Positions 1 to 8,307 of a DNA stretch of 64,000 nt are shown here, piece by piece; position 1 is the first letter of the stretch; each line of letters opens with the position of its first letter. The notes beneath the pieces were generated by a model that had not been told where the DNA came from, searched no databases, and saw only the letters and a program-made list of their open reading frames with translations. The DNA is taken from assembly GCA_040757355.1 (NCBI GenBank), contig JBFLWY010000012.1:5741-69740 (forward strand). Direction: 5' to 3'. The stretch comes from DTYU01 sp040757355 (GTDB taxonomy: Bacteria > Bacillota > Desulfotomaculia > Desulfotomaculales > Ammonificaceae). The position numbers and the translations under genes were made by a program.

Positions 1-620
1 ATTACGTGCCACCCAAAAGCTTTCCACTTATCTCCCACCCGCCCGAGCGACATGACCTCCTCCACCGGGCCGTCAATCTGGAGGCCGTTATAATCGAGAA
101 AGACCGTGAGATTATCAAGCCTGTAATGCGCCGCAGACATCGCCGCTTCCCATATTTGTCCCTCCTGAATCTCGCCGTCACCAAGCAAAGCGTAAACCCG
201 GTAATCCCTGCCGTCCAGCCGCGCCGCCAGGGCCATTCCGTTCGCCGCTGACAACCCCTGTCCCAGTGAACCGGTGGACATCTCTACACCCTGCAGCTTC
301 CGCATGTCGGGGTGCCCCTGCAAGCGACTGCCGAGTTTCCGTAGCATCATCAGTTCCGGCGGCGGGAAGAAACCACGTTCTGCCAAGGCGGCGTACAAGA
401 GGGGAGCGGCATGCCCTTTGGAGAGAACAAAGCGGTCCCGGTTTGGATCATCCGGACGTTTTGGGTCAATCCTCATCACCGCAAAATAGAGTGCGGTGAC
501 AATGTCGGTCGCGGAAAGCGAACCCCCGGGGTGTCCGGAACCGGCCGCAGCAGTCATTAAAATGATGTACCGCCGGATTTCTTTCGCCTTCGCCTCCAAC
601 TTCATTAGCAGTTCCCGCAT
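1..620 (-). CDS. tkt: Transketolase, N-terminal (TPP-binding) subunit, partial
   Basis: This is the amino-terminal half of a split transketolase, which transfers two-carbon units in the non-oxidative pentose phosphate pathway; the partner subunit should lie beyond the left edge. The reverse-strand translation starts MRELLMKLEAKAKEIRRYI and shows GHPGGSLSATDIV, DRFVLSKGHAAPLLY, GSLGQGLSAANGMALAARL and the thiamine-diphosphate motif GDGEIQEGQIWEAAM followed by LDYNG, in the usual order. About 206 codons are present; no stop is reached before the window ends, so the gene is truncated only by the edge. The ATG at 620 is preceded by GGAGGTTAGAGTTA, a good ribosome site. Split transketolases are common in thermophilic and anaerobic Firmicutes. 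Confidence 0.93.
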   Translation of the reverse strand, partial: MRELLMKLEAKAKEIRRYIILMTAAAGSGHPGGSLSATDIVTALYFAVMRIDPKRPDDPNRDRFVLSKGHAAPLLYAALAERGFFPPPELMMLRKLGSRLQGHPDMRKLQGVEMSTGSLGQGLSAANGMALAARLDGRDYRVYALLGDGEIQEGQIWEAAMSAAHYRLDNLTVFLDYNGLQIDGPVEEVMSLGRVGDKWKAFGWHV

Positions 621-642
621 TAACTCTAACCTCCGTTATGTA

Positions 643-730
643 TAGAATTCAGACCACCCCGCATCCTGCGTGCAGACTTCTAGCTTTGGGCACCAGCTTC
701 TATCTCCTTAGTACTGACTACTGAATTCTA
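643..730. repeat. Short element bounded by a 10-bp inverted repeat
   Basis: TAGAATTCAG at 643-652 is perfectly inverted at 721-730 (CTGAATTCTA). The enclosed ~70 bases contain the degenerate GACTTCTAGC / TACTGACTACTGA wording seen in other gaps of this window. It lies between the transketolase and YitT genes. No gene is visible in it. Confidence 0.5.
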
Positions 731-741
731 ACCTGTAATCC

Positions 742-1587
742 TTATCCCCGATACTCCTTAAATCCTTCACCCAACACCTCATGCACGTTGGCAAGTATCA
801 CGAAAGCACGGGGGTCCAACCGGTATACAACATCTTTCAACCGTGTAACCTCGCTTCTGGAGACCACCGAAAGAACAAGCATCCGCGCTGTCCCGGTATA
901 TGCCCCTGTACCCTGCCAAAGGGTTGCGCCCCGGTTTAGTTCGTTTAAAATCGCACGCGCGATAGTGTGGCTTTTATCGGAGATTATCAAAAAGGCTTTC
1001 GTATAGCCCAGACCCTCCTGAACAATGTCCACCACCCAGGCAGAAACAAAGATTGTAATCAGGGCGTACATCGCCAACTCAGGCGACTGGAACGCGAAAC
1101 CGGCAGCGAGAACAACCGCCCCGTCTACCAGAAAAAGCAACTGGCCGACGTTTATACCAACGTAGCTCCGTAACACAGTCGCCGCCATGTCTGTGCCGCC
1201 CGTTGTACCTTTAGCCCGGAAGACGAGGCCCAGACCCAGCCCTACGAGAATACCGCCGTAGAGGCTCGCAAGCAGCGCATCAGTGGTCGGGACAGGCAAA
1301 AACTGTGCCAGTAAGTCGACCATGCCCGAGAGAAGCACTGTACCAATAAGCGAGCGTATGCCAAAACCGAAGCCAAGACGGAGAAACCCCCAGAGGAAAA
1401 GCGGAACGTTAAGAGCAAGCATGCCGGCGCCGACGGGAATGGAAAAAAGATGAAACAAAATAGTAGCTACACCGCTGACGCCGCCAGCCGCAATCTTATT
1501 CGGGACCAGGAAAAGGTCGAGCCCCAGGGCGATTAAAACCACCCCAAAAAGTAAAAGCGCATAATCTTTCAGCGCCCTGGCAAACAT
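742..1587 (-). CDS. YitT family membrane protein (DUF161 + DUF2179)
   Basis: This is an integral membrane protein of the YitT/DUF161 family; transport of an unknown small molecule has been suggested for the family but no substrate is established. About five to six hydrophobic segments fill residues 1-200, with the family's PNKIAAGGVSGVATILF stretch near the N-terminus and RAKGTTGGTDM between helices. The soluble C-terminal ~80 residues (ISDKSHTIARAIL ... ARMLVLSVVSRSEVTRLKD) match the DUF2179 domain. An upstream ATG at 1626 has no ribosome site, whereas the ATG at 1587 follows GGGGGTGCAC, so I start there (281 aa). It stands alone between prfB and transketolase. Confidence 0.85.
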   Translation of the reverse strand: MFARALKDYALLLFGVVLIALGLDLFLVPNKIAAGGVSGVATILFHLFSIPVGAGMLALNVPLFLWGFLRLGFGFGIRSLIGTVLLSGMVDLLAQFLPVPTTDALLASLYGGILVGLGLGLVFRAKGTTGGTDMAATVLRSYVGINVGQLLFLVDGAVVLAAGFAFQSPELAMYALITIFVSAWVVDIVQEGLGYTKAFLIISDKSHTIARAILNELNRGATLWQGTGAYTGTARMLVLSVVSRSEVTRLKDVVYRLDPRAFVILANVHEVLGEGFKEYRG

Positions 1588-1736
1588 GTGCACCCCCGGC
1601 TTAGCATACCACAAAGCGCAAAACATTATATCTATTCGAGCCTAACCGGGGAAATCCTGCTTGAGCCGTCTAAAATTGGATGTAAGGATAAGCGAAACCG
1701 TACGCAGGTGGCTTTACGGGGTGTCCCGGCTATCTT

Positions 1737-2871
1737 TTAGGATGTGATCGGGTATGTACTTGCTCGTTGTTTGGCCTCCGTCCGTAAAAAGGCGCGAATG
1801 AAACCGTCAATCTCACCGTCGAGCACCGCCTGAACGTTTCCCTGCTCGAGCCCGGTCCGGTGGTCCTTTACCAGACTGTACGGGTTTAAAACGTAAGAAC
1901 GGATCTGGCTGCCCCAGGCAATTTCTCGTTGTTCCCCGCGTAGCGCCGCCAACTCCGCTTCTTGCTCTTTCAACTTAAGGTCCAGCAGCTTGGCCTGCAG
2001 AATCTCCATCGCCGAGGCCTTGTTTGCCGCCTGAGACCGCTCGCTCTGGCACGTAACCGTTATCCCCGTCGGCAGGTGCGTTATTCGCACTGCAGATTCG
2101 GTTTTGTTAACGTGCTGGCCGCCCGCGCCGCTGGCCCTGAAGGTATCGATCCGCAGTTCCTCCGGTTTAATCTCTACCCCGGTATTCCCGGTTACAACCG
2201 GTAATATGTCAACCGAGGCAAATGAAGTGTGCCGCCTGCCGCCGGCGTCAAAGGGGGAGACACGCACAAGACGGTGTACACCCCGCTCGGCCCGGAGGTA
2301 TCCGTACGCGTTAAGCCCGATTACTTCAAAGGTCACACTCTTCAAACCCGCCTCGTCCCCGGGAAGCAAATCGAGGATTTTCACCTGGTAGCCCTGCGTC
2401 TCCGCCCAGCGCGTGTACATCCTGAGCAACATTGCCACCCAGTCCTGGGCATCCGTCCCCCCGGCGCCGGCATGAAGCGCCACTATGGCGTTCCCCGGGT
2501 CATAAGGGCCGGACAAAAGCACTGCTATTTCCATCGCGGCAACGCCTTCCGCAAGGTGTTTCAGGTCCAGTACAAGTTCGGCAAGGAGCCCGTCGTCGCT
2601 CTCTTCTTCCGCCAGATCGAGCAAAATGGCAATTTCTTCGCACTCGTTCCGGAGCCGCTTATACTCGGAGAGCGTGTCACGCAGAGCCGCAAGCTGCTGT
2701 GTAACCGACTGAGCCTGGGTTTGATTATCCCAGAAACCGGGCGCGGCCATCTGAGCCTCTAATTCAATGATTTTCTTTTCTTTGCCGGCTATGTCAAAGA
2801 GAAGCCCCGAGGCTTGTTAAACTTTCTTCCAAAACCTCGAGTTCCCGCCTTAGCTCTGCGTACACTTCCAT
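1737..2871 (-). CDS. prfB: Peptide chain release factor 2 with programmed +1 frameshift
   Basis: RF2 recognises UGA and UAA stop codons and releases the finished peptide on the ribosome. The main frame (2795-1737) encodes ASGAGGQHVNKTESAV, with the catalytic GGQ. The start lies in another frame: ATG at 2871 reads MEVYAELRRELEVLEESLTS and runs into an in-frame TGA at codon 26 within CTTTGAC (2799-2793). A +1 shift at CTT gives Leu-Asp and continues as DIAGKEKKIIELEAQMAAPG, for about 377 aa. This is the classic RF2 autoregulatory slip site. A GGGG run a few bases upstream may act as the internal Shine-Dalgarno stimulator. GGGAGG lies only one base before ATG 2871 but seven before an in-frame GTG at 2865, so the true start may be that GTG. 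Confidence 0.95.
2793..2799 (-). promoter_or_regulatory. prfB: prfB programmed frameshift site CTTTGAC
   Basis: On the minus strand CTT occupies 2799-2797, TGA 2796-2794 and the following C is 2793. Slow decoding of this UGA when RF2 is scarce promotes a +1 slip from CUU to UUU, which is how RF2 levels are self-regulated in most bacteria. Both flanking frames encode RF2-like sequence, which supports a functional slip rather than a sequencing error. Confidence 0.93.
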
Positions 2872-2944
2872 ACCTCCCAAACTCTTCAACATTTCATGCC
2901 GGAAACGCTACCTATATTTAGGCCTTCCATCTCAGCTAATTCTG

Positions 2945-3058
2945 TTGTAATTCAGAAAGCAGAAGCCAGAATTAAGAATGGGCTTGTGGGAATTCGCGAA
3001 GCGAATTCCTTTAATAAACTTTCTGGATTCTGACTACTGACTCCTGACCCTTAACTCC
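2945..3058. repeat. Degenerate repeat block with GAATTCGC hairpin
   Basis: The gap between secA and prfB holds a perfect 9-bp stem with a 3-base loop at 2989-3009 (GGAATTCGC-GAA-GCGAATTCC), followed on the plus strand by TTTAAT. It is flanked by CAGAAAGCAGAAGCCAGA and GACTACTGACTCCTGACC wording. The same hairpin core recurs at 42090-42108. It resembles a terminator only in the plus direction, where no gene would use it, so I class it as a dispersed repeat. Confidence 0.55.
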
Positions 3059-3069
3059 GAGCCGATAAG

Positions 3070-5742
3070 TTACCCGGCCGAGACCTGACGCCCGCAACAC
3101 TTTTTGTACTTCTTGCCGCTGCCGCAAGGGCAGGGGTCATTGCGCCGCACCTTCTGTTCACGTCGCACCGTCCGGCCGGTGCCCTCTTCAGGCTGCCGGT
3201 TCTCTACGGCCTGCCGCCGCTCCGGCGCAACCGCCACACGCGCCCGGAACAGGTACCGGATAACGTCTTCCTGAATCGAGGCCACCATATTCTGAAACAT
3301 CTCGTAGCTCTCAAACTTATACTCGACAAGCGGGTCACGCTGTCCGTACGCCCTGAGCCCGATCCCCTCGCGTAACTGGTCCATCGCGTCCAAATGGTCC
3401 ATCCATTTTTCATCCACCAAGCGCAAAAGGATCAACCGTTCAAGTTCACGCATGGTCTGTGGTCCGAGTTCCTTCTCGCGTAGCTCGTAGAACTGCTCTG
3501 TCCGCTCGACAAGGAGTTCCCTCAATTCATCCCGCTTCTTGCCGGCAAGCTCTTGAACCTCTATTCCGTCGGGTAACAGCACCTGGGCGGCATAATTGGC
3601 CAAGCTGTCAAGGTCCCACTCCTCCTGGTGCACCCCGTCCGGACAATACGTAGCGACTGCGCGAGACACGACTTCCTCTATCATCCCCGCAATAATATCG
3701 CGCAGGTTCTCGCCCATCAACACCCGCCTGCGCTGTCCGTATATAACCTCCCGCTGCTGGTTCATCACATCGTCGTACTCAAGAACGTGTTTGCGGACGG
3801 AGAAATTGCGGTTTTCAACCCGCTTTTGGGCAGTCTCAAGGGAACGGGTGACGATCCCGTGTTCGATTGGGACGTCTTCCTCTAAACCGAGTCTGGTTGC
3901 AAGGTTTGATATGGTTTCGCCGCCGAAAAGACGCAACAGGTCGTCCTCAAGCGATGAAAAGAACTGCGTGGAACCTGGGTCCCCCTGACGGCCGCAACGC
4001 CCGCGAAGCTGGTTGTCGATCCGGCGGCTTTCATGCCGCTCGGTGCCGATAATGTGCAGGCCGCCGAGGGCGACCACCTTTTCCCGCTCGGCCTCGGTAA
4101 TTTTAGTCATCCGGGCCAGGGTTTCTCTAAAAAACCGGCGTGCCTCGGCCACCTCGGGACTTGAAGGTTCGCCGTACTCTGTGGCCTCGGCGATAACGGC
4201 CGCCGGGTAACCCTGACGCCGCATTTCCTCTTTCGCAAGAAAGACCGGGTTGCCTCCCAACAGAATGTCCGTACCCCGACCGGCCATATTGGTCGCAATT
4301 GTCACCGCGCCGAGGCGCCCCGCCTGTGCAACGATTTCGGCTTCTTTTTCGTGATGTTTGGCGTTGAGCACGTTATGCGGGATGCCCCGTTTTTTCAGCA
4401 TATCACTGATAATTTCCGATTTTTCGATGGAGATTGTACCAACAAGAACCGGCTGGCCGGTCTCGTGCCGGCGGGCTATCTCCTCAACCAGGACACTGAA
4501 CTTGCCCCGTTCGGTTTTAAAGACGGCGTCGGCAAGGTCCTCCCGGATCATCGGCTTGTGTGTCGGAATAACGACCACGTCGATTCCGTAAATCTTCCGG
4601 AACTCTTCTTCTTCCGTCGCAGCCGTACCGGTCATACCGGCAAGCTTTTCGTACATCCGGAAGTAATTCTGGAAGGTAATGGTCGCCAAAGTCTGTGATT
4701 CCCGCTCGATCTTTACTCCCTCTTTGGCCTCGATCGCCTGATGCAACCCGTCGCTGTAACGCCGTCCGAACATCAGCCGCCCCGTAAACTCATCGACGAT
4801 AATCACTTGGCCGTCTTTGACCACATAATCCCTGTCCCGCTTCATTAAGGCGTACGCCTTAAGCGCCTGGCGCAGGTGGTGCATCAGCTCGATGTTCTTC
4901 TCGTCTGAAAGGTTTTGGACCTTCAACAACTTCTCAACCTTCGCCACACCGGCCTCAGTGACGGCGACTGTATGCGCTTTTTCGTCCACCGTGTAATCCT
5001 CACCGGTCTTTAAACGCGGTACCAGCCTGGCAAAGGTGTAGTAAAGGTTGGTCGGTTTATTTGAAGGACCCGATATAATCAGCGGGGTGCGAGCCTCGTC
5101 GATGAGAATCGAATCCACCTCATCGACAATCGCGTAATGCAGTTCCCGCTGGACGACCTCTTCCGGCCCGAGCGCCATGTTGTCCCGGAGATAATCAAAT
5201 CCGAACTCGTTGTTTGTCCCATAAGTGATATCCGCCTGGTAAACGCTCTTCTTGGTGCTCCAATCCAAGCCGTGAACAAGCATACCGACGCTGAGCCCGA
5301 GGAAACGGTAAATCTGGCCCATCCACTCCGCGTCGCGGCGGGCAAGGTAGTCGTTTACAGTAACGATATGCACACCCCTGCCTGTGAGGGCATTCAAGTA
5401 AGCGGGTAACGTAGCGACCAGGGTCTTTCCTTCGCCGGTCCTCATCTCCGCGATCCGGCCCTGGTGTAACACAGTCCCGCCCATTAACTGGACGTCGAAA
5501 TGTCGCATCCCCAAGACGCGTTTCGCAGTCTCCCGAACCACAGCAAACGCTTCGGGTAACAGATCGTCCAGCAGAGCGCCCCGTCCAAGGCGTTCTTTGA
5601 ACTCCACTGTCTTGGCGGCCAGCGCAGAATCTGAAAGCGCCTCGACAGAGGGCTCCAGTTCGTTGATCGCGGTGACGGTGCGCCGCAGCCTCTTAATCTC
5701 TTTTGCGTTATCGTCTAAAAGGTTAGTAAGCAACTTAAACAA
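3070..5742 (-). CDS. secA: Preprotein translocase ATPase SecA
   Basis: SecA is the cytoplasmic motor that pushes unfolded preproteins through SecYEG. The 890-residue product has the full domain order: helicase motif I MRTGEGKTLVATLPAYL near residue 100, the DEVDSILIDEARTPLIISG Walker B region near 210, NMAGRGTDILLGGNP and QLRGRCGRQGDPGSTQFF in the second motor domain, the helical scaffold, and a C-terminal zinc-binding SEC-C tail (RRNDPCPCGSGKKYKKCCG). The start codon is TTG at 5742, seven bases after a strong GGAGGGGG. It is followed downstream by prfB after a 198-base gap. A terminator directly upstream indicates that it is transcribed separately from the hpf-side genes. Confidence 0.98.
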   Translation of the reverse strand: MFKLLTNLLDDNAKEIKRLRRTVTAINELEPSVEALSDSALAAKTVEFKERLGRGALLDDLLPEAFAVVRETAKRVLGMRHFDVQLMGGTVLHQGRIAEMRTGEGKTLVATLPAYLNALTGRGVHIVTVNDYLARRDAEWMGQIYRFLGLSVGMLVHGLDWSTKKSVYQADITYGTNNEFGFDYLRDNMALGPEEVVQRELHYAIVDEVDSILIDEARTPLIISGPSNKPTNLYYTFARLVPRLKTGEDYTVDEKAHTVAVTEAGVAKVEKLLKVQNLSDEKNIELMHHLRQALKAYALMKRDRDYVVKDGQVIIVDEFTGRLMFGRRYSDGLHQAIEAKEGVKIERESQTLATITFQNYFRMYEKLAGMTGTAATEEEEFRKIYGIDVVVIPTHKPMIREDLADAVFKTERGKFSVLVEEIARRHETGQPVLVGTISIEKSEIISDMLKKRGIPHNVLNAKHHEKEAEIVAQAGRLGAVTIATNMAGRGTDILLGGNPVFLAKEEMRRQGYPAAVIAEATEYGEPSSPEVAEARRFFRETLARMTKITEAEREKVVALGGLHIIGTERHESRRIDNQLRGRCGRQGDPGSTQFFSSLEDDLLRLFGGETISNLATRLGLEEDVPIEHGIVTRSLETAQKRVENRNFSVRKHVLEYDDVMNQQREVIYGQRRRVLMGENLRDIIAGMIEEVVSRAVATYCPDGVHQEEWDLDSLANYAAQVLLPDGIEVQELAGKKRDELRELLVERTEQFYELREKELGPQTMRELERLILLRLVDEKWMDHLDAMDQLREGIGLRAYGQRDPLVEYKFESYEMFQNMVASIQEDVIRYLFRARVAVAPERRQAVENRQPEEGTGRTVRREQKVRRNDPCPCGSGKKYKKCCGRQVSAG

Positions 5743-5760
5743 GGGTTATCCCCCTCCGCA

Positions 5761-5789
5761 TAAAACAAGGAACCTCTTGCGGTTCCTTG
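5761..5789 (-). terminator. Rho-independent terminator upstream of secA
   Basis: On the minus strand CAAGGAACC and GGTTCCTTG (5789-5766) form a 9-bp stem with a 6-base loop, followed by TTTTA. It lies after the 5851-6504 gene and before secA, so it ends the upstream transcript. Confidence 0.8.
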
Positions 5790-5850
5790 ATCAATAATCA
5801 CCATACGCTTGCTTCCACAATTATAATTTTATCACTTCAACTCTTCTTGT

Positions 5851-6504
5851 TCAACCGGTCAGTACGCTAAGGCGCCGGTTTATGGCGTCGAGTGTGGCCT
5901 TTACAATTGCTTCCGATTCCTCCTCGCCGACCACCGCCGTCCCGGTCAAGAACTCCTCCCCCAGAGGGGAAAGGAGCGAGACACCGACTAAGACCACCTG
6001 TTTCCCGGCTAACGTGACCACGGCAAGGTCCTCCAAAATGAAGGTGTAGCCGCTTTGAGACTGATTATCGAGAGCCGTAAGCATCGCCTGGGCGACCAAC
6101 CGCCGCCGGTTCCGGGTTGAGGCCGGGCCTACTGCTACACCGCTCAAGACCGATCCCTTGCTGGCAATTTCCACCCGGACCTCTATTTGATTACCTTTGG
6201 TACTCACATTGAGGCCTATAAAGCGGGGGCGTTGTTCGGTCGGTATCAAACCGTTGCTTTCCGGCGGCTCTTGAAGATGGTTTACGGTTACCGTATCCGG
6301 CTTGATGTCGACCGCAAAGTACTTCTTCAGGACCTCCACAACGTCCCCAGCCACATCCGACGAACTCCGCTCTGCACCCGCTAAAACCTGAATTGCATTC
6401 ACGGTGCCGTCCGTGCCTGTAATGACGCGAGCAGAAACCACATCCGGAATATTACGCAGCATTTCCTCGCATAAGGTTACCTGCCCAGCCTCTAAAGTAG
6501 TCAT
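5851..6504 (-). CDS. Conserved hypothetical protein between hpf and secA
   Basis: I do not recognise a characterised function. The 217-residue soluble protein has no signal peptide or membrane segment. It seems to have two alpha/beta parts. Residues ~1-75 (MLRNIPDVVSARVITG ... IKPDTVTVNHL) have a beta-alpha-beta feel like small ligand-binding or regulatory folds. Residues ~95-217 (RFIGLNVSTKGNQIEVRVE ... EAIVKATLDAINRRLSVLT) alternate strands and helices and end in a conserved-looking SEAIVKATLDAINRRL. The ATG at 6504 follows GGGGGAGG. It sits 28 bases after hpf, probably co-transcribed with it, and ends at a clear terminator. Confidence 0.8.
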   Translation of the reverse strand: MTTLEAGQVTLCEEMLRNIPDVVSARVITGTDGTVNAIQVLAGAERSSSDVAGDVVEVLKKYFAVDIKPDTVTVNHLQEPPESNGLIPTEQRPRFIGLNVSTKGNQIEVRVEIASKGSVLSGVAVGPASTRNRRRLVAQAMLTALDNQSQSGYTFILEDLAVVTLAGKQVVLVGVSLLSPLGEEFLTGTAVVGEEESEAIVKATLDAINRRLSVLTG

Positions 6505-6532
6505 TTTCCTCCCCCTGTCAAAACCAGGACTT

Positions 6533-7069
6533 TTACGCCAGTTCCGGCTCGATCAGCCCGTAGTTTCCGTCCTTCCGCCGGTAAATAACACTCACCGCAT
6601 CCGTCTCTGCATTAGTAAATACGAAAAAGTTGTGGCCCAGTAAGTTCATTTGCATTATGGCCTCTTCTATACTTATCGGCTTCATCGCAAAACGCTTTAC
6701 TCTTACCACCTTATACTCCTCAACCGGTTGTTCCGCCGCGTCCTGGGCCGGCAACTCACTACCGGGCGCTGCGTTCGCCCGTACCCTCCGATTAAAGCGA
6801 CTCTTGTACTTCTCAACCTGCTTTTCCAGCTTTTCCACTACCATATCAACCGCCGCGTACATGTCATGAGTTGCCTCTTCACCCCGGAGGATAATTCCGT
6901 TAACCGGTATCGTTACTTCTACCCGGTGGTTCTCCTTTTCCACAGAAAGGAGCACCTGAGCTTCGCCGAAGTTATTAAAGAACCTGTTCAACTTGGCGAT
7001 CCTTTTGTCTACATAGCTTCTCAACGCGTCGGTTACCTTAATGTTCTTTCCCCTGACTGATACCTGCAT
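6533..7069 (-). CDS. hpf: Ribosome hibernation promoting factor, long form
   Basis: HPF binds the 30S decoding region in slow growth and, in its long form, dimerises 70S ribosomes into inactive 100S particles. The N-terminal ~100 residues (MQVSVRGKNIKVTDALRSYV ... YAAVDMVVEKLEKQVEKYK) are the S30AE/YfiA domain. After a linker, residues ~120-178 (VVRVKRFAMKPISIEEAIM ... GLIEPELA) are the C-terminal dimerisation domain typical of Firmicutes. At 178 aa the length fits the long form. The ATG at 7069 is preceded by AAAGGAG at good spacing. The conserved hypothetical gene follows at 28 bases. Confidence 0.96.
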   Translation of the reverse strand: MQVSVRGKNIKVTDALRSYVDKRIAKLNRFFNNFGEAQVLLSVEKENHRVEVTIPVNGIILRGEEATHDMYAAVDMVVEKLEKQVEKYKSRFNRRVRANAAPGSELPAQDAAEQPVEEYKVVRVKRFAMKPISIEEAIMQMNLLGHNFFVFTNAETDAVSVIYRRKDGNYGLIEPELA

Positions 7070-7191
7070 GCCCTCAACTCCTTTCGTAAAACGAAGGGCT
7101 CTTTGGTATATTATTTCCTCTTTTCGGGCCGAATTCCTTCCTTAACCTCAAAAGGTTTTTGGCAGGGCGGAAAACCCCAAAAGAACCTAAA

Positions 7192-7221
7192 TATAAAAGA
7201 CCCCGGCTCGCAGCCGGGGTC
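7192..7221 (-). terminator. Terminator of the cold-shock gene
   Basis: On the minus strand GACCCCGGCT and AGCCGGGGTC (7221-7199) form a 10-bp GC-rich stem with a tiny loop, followed by TTTTATA. It begins 13 bases after the cold-shock gene stop. Confidence 0.93.
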
Positions 7222-7233
7222 TCCGATTTGTCA

Positions 7234-7434
7234 TTATAATTTTGTTACGTTAGCTGCTTGCGGCCCCCGCGGACCTTGCACTATCTCAAATTCAACCTCC
7301 TCGCCCTCCTGGAGCGATTTAAAGCCTCTCTCCTGAATAGCGGAGTAATGCACAAAAACATCTCCCCCACCATCCAACCGTTCAATAAAACCGTAACCCT
7401 TTTCCCTGCTGAACCACTTGACTCGACCTTGCAT
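7234..7434 (-). CDS. csp: Cold-shock domain RNA chaperone
   Basis: A 66-residue single-domain cold-shock protein that binds single-stranded RNA/DNA and keeps mRNA unstructured. It shows GRVKWFSREKGYGFIERL (RNP1-like KGYGFI) and DVFVHYSAI (RNP2-like VFVHY), then GPRGPQAANVTKL at the end. The ATG at 7434 is preceded by AGGAGG about ten bases upstream. It is monocistronic, with its own terminator immediately downstream. Confidence 0.96.
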   Translation of the reverse strand: MQGRVKWFSREKGYGFIERLDGGGDVFVHYSAIQERGFKSLQEGEEVEFEIVQGPRGPQAANVTKL

Positions 7435-7587
7435 TTAAAACATTCCTCCTGAAAAATTTCTTGCGCGGGTTGCCGCGTAGCCGTATCGTAACACACCGCA
7501 TATCGCCTGTCAAGTTTTTGAAGTACGCTTTTGCTGTGGGCGCCCGGATCAAAAGCTTTCCCGCTTTTCCCGGCAGCAACCCGGAAG

Positions 7588-8307
7588 TTATGAGCCGGCC
7601 TTAATAATCTGTACGGTGAGTTTGCGCTGGAAACGCTGCAATACCTGGACGGTATTCCAGCCTAATATGAGGCAGAATAAGACGTTTCCGACAGCATGTA
7701 GAGTATCGAACCAAAAACTTGCTACACAAGCGGCGATAAAGGCCTTCCAGTTCAGGGGGTGTAAAAAATATGTCCAAAACCAGAGGTTCATACCCCAACC
7801 GAAAATGTATCCCCAGAGAAGGTTGAAAAAGGCCAAGCTCCTGATGTTTGATGTCGGCCATACCATTCCCCACAAACCTGCAGACACCCCGGCCAGTCCC
7901 CAATAAAACATCTGCCAGGGTGTCCAGGGACCCTGCCCCAAAAAGAAATTCGAGACCAGTGCAGCCGTGGAGCCGACCAGGAAGCCAGCCCGCGGACCGA
8001 AAACAAATCCGGAGATGATTACAATAAAGGTGGTCGGCTGTATCCCGGGCAATGCGGTGCAGCAAACGCGCCCCAGCGCTGCTATTGTGCCCAGAACGGA
8101 AATCACCGCCACCTCCCTATGGAGACCCCGGCTTCGCCCGTACGCTGTGTAAAACAGAATCAAAGCAACACCAACCATTACGGTGGAAATCAGGCCCCAA
8201 CCCTGCCCGGTTACAAGGCCTTTTCCGCGGAGACTACATACCAACAACACAAAAAGGGCTAATAGCAACAAGGGAAGGGTTAACTTCCTTATCAATGTGC
8301 TACGCAT
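7588..8307 (-). CDS. ECF transporter substrate-binding (S) component, probable cobalamin
   Basis: A 239-residue membrane protein with about six hydrophobic segments and the ECF S-component pattern, including ALGRVCCTALPGIQPTTFI, IISGFVFGPRAGFLVGSTAA and the tryptophan-rich GQGPWTPWQMFYWGLAG. S components bind the vitamin in the membrane and dock on the shared T/A module. An upstream in-frame ATG at 8355 lies well inside the ATPase gene; I use the ATG at 8307, which overlaps the ATPase stop by a few bases and implies coupled translation. The specificity is inferred from the cobalamin riboswitch that heads the run and from its transcobalamin-like proteins; the sequence alone does not prove B12. 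Confidence 0.85.
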   Translation of the reverse strand: MRSTLIRKLTLPLLLLALFVLLVCSLRGKGLVTGQGWGLISTVMVGVALILFYTAYGRSRGLHREVAVISVLGTIAALGRVCCTALPGIQPTTFIVIISGFVFGPRAGFLVGSTAALVSNFFLGQGPWTPWQMFYWGLAGVSAGLWGMVWPTSNIRSLAFFNLLWGYIFGWGMNLWFWTYFLHPLNWKAFIAACVASFWFDTLHAVGNVLFCLILGWNTVQVLQRFQRKLTVQIIKAGS

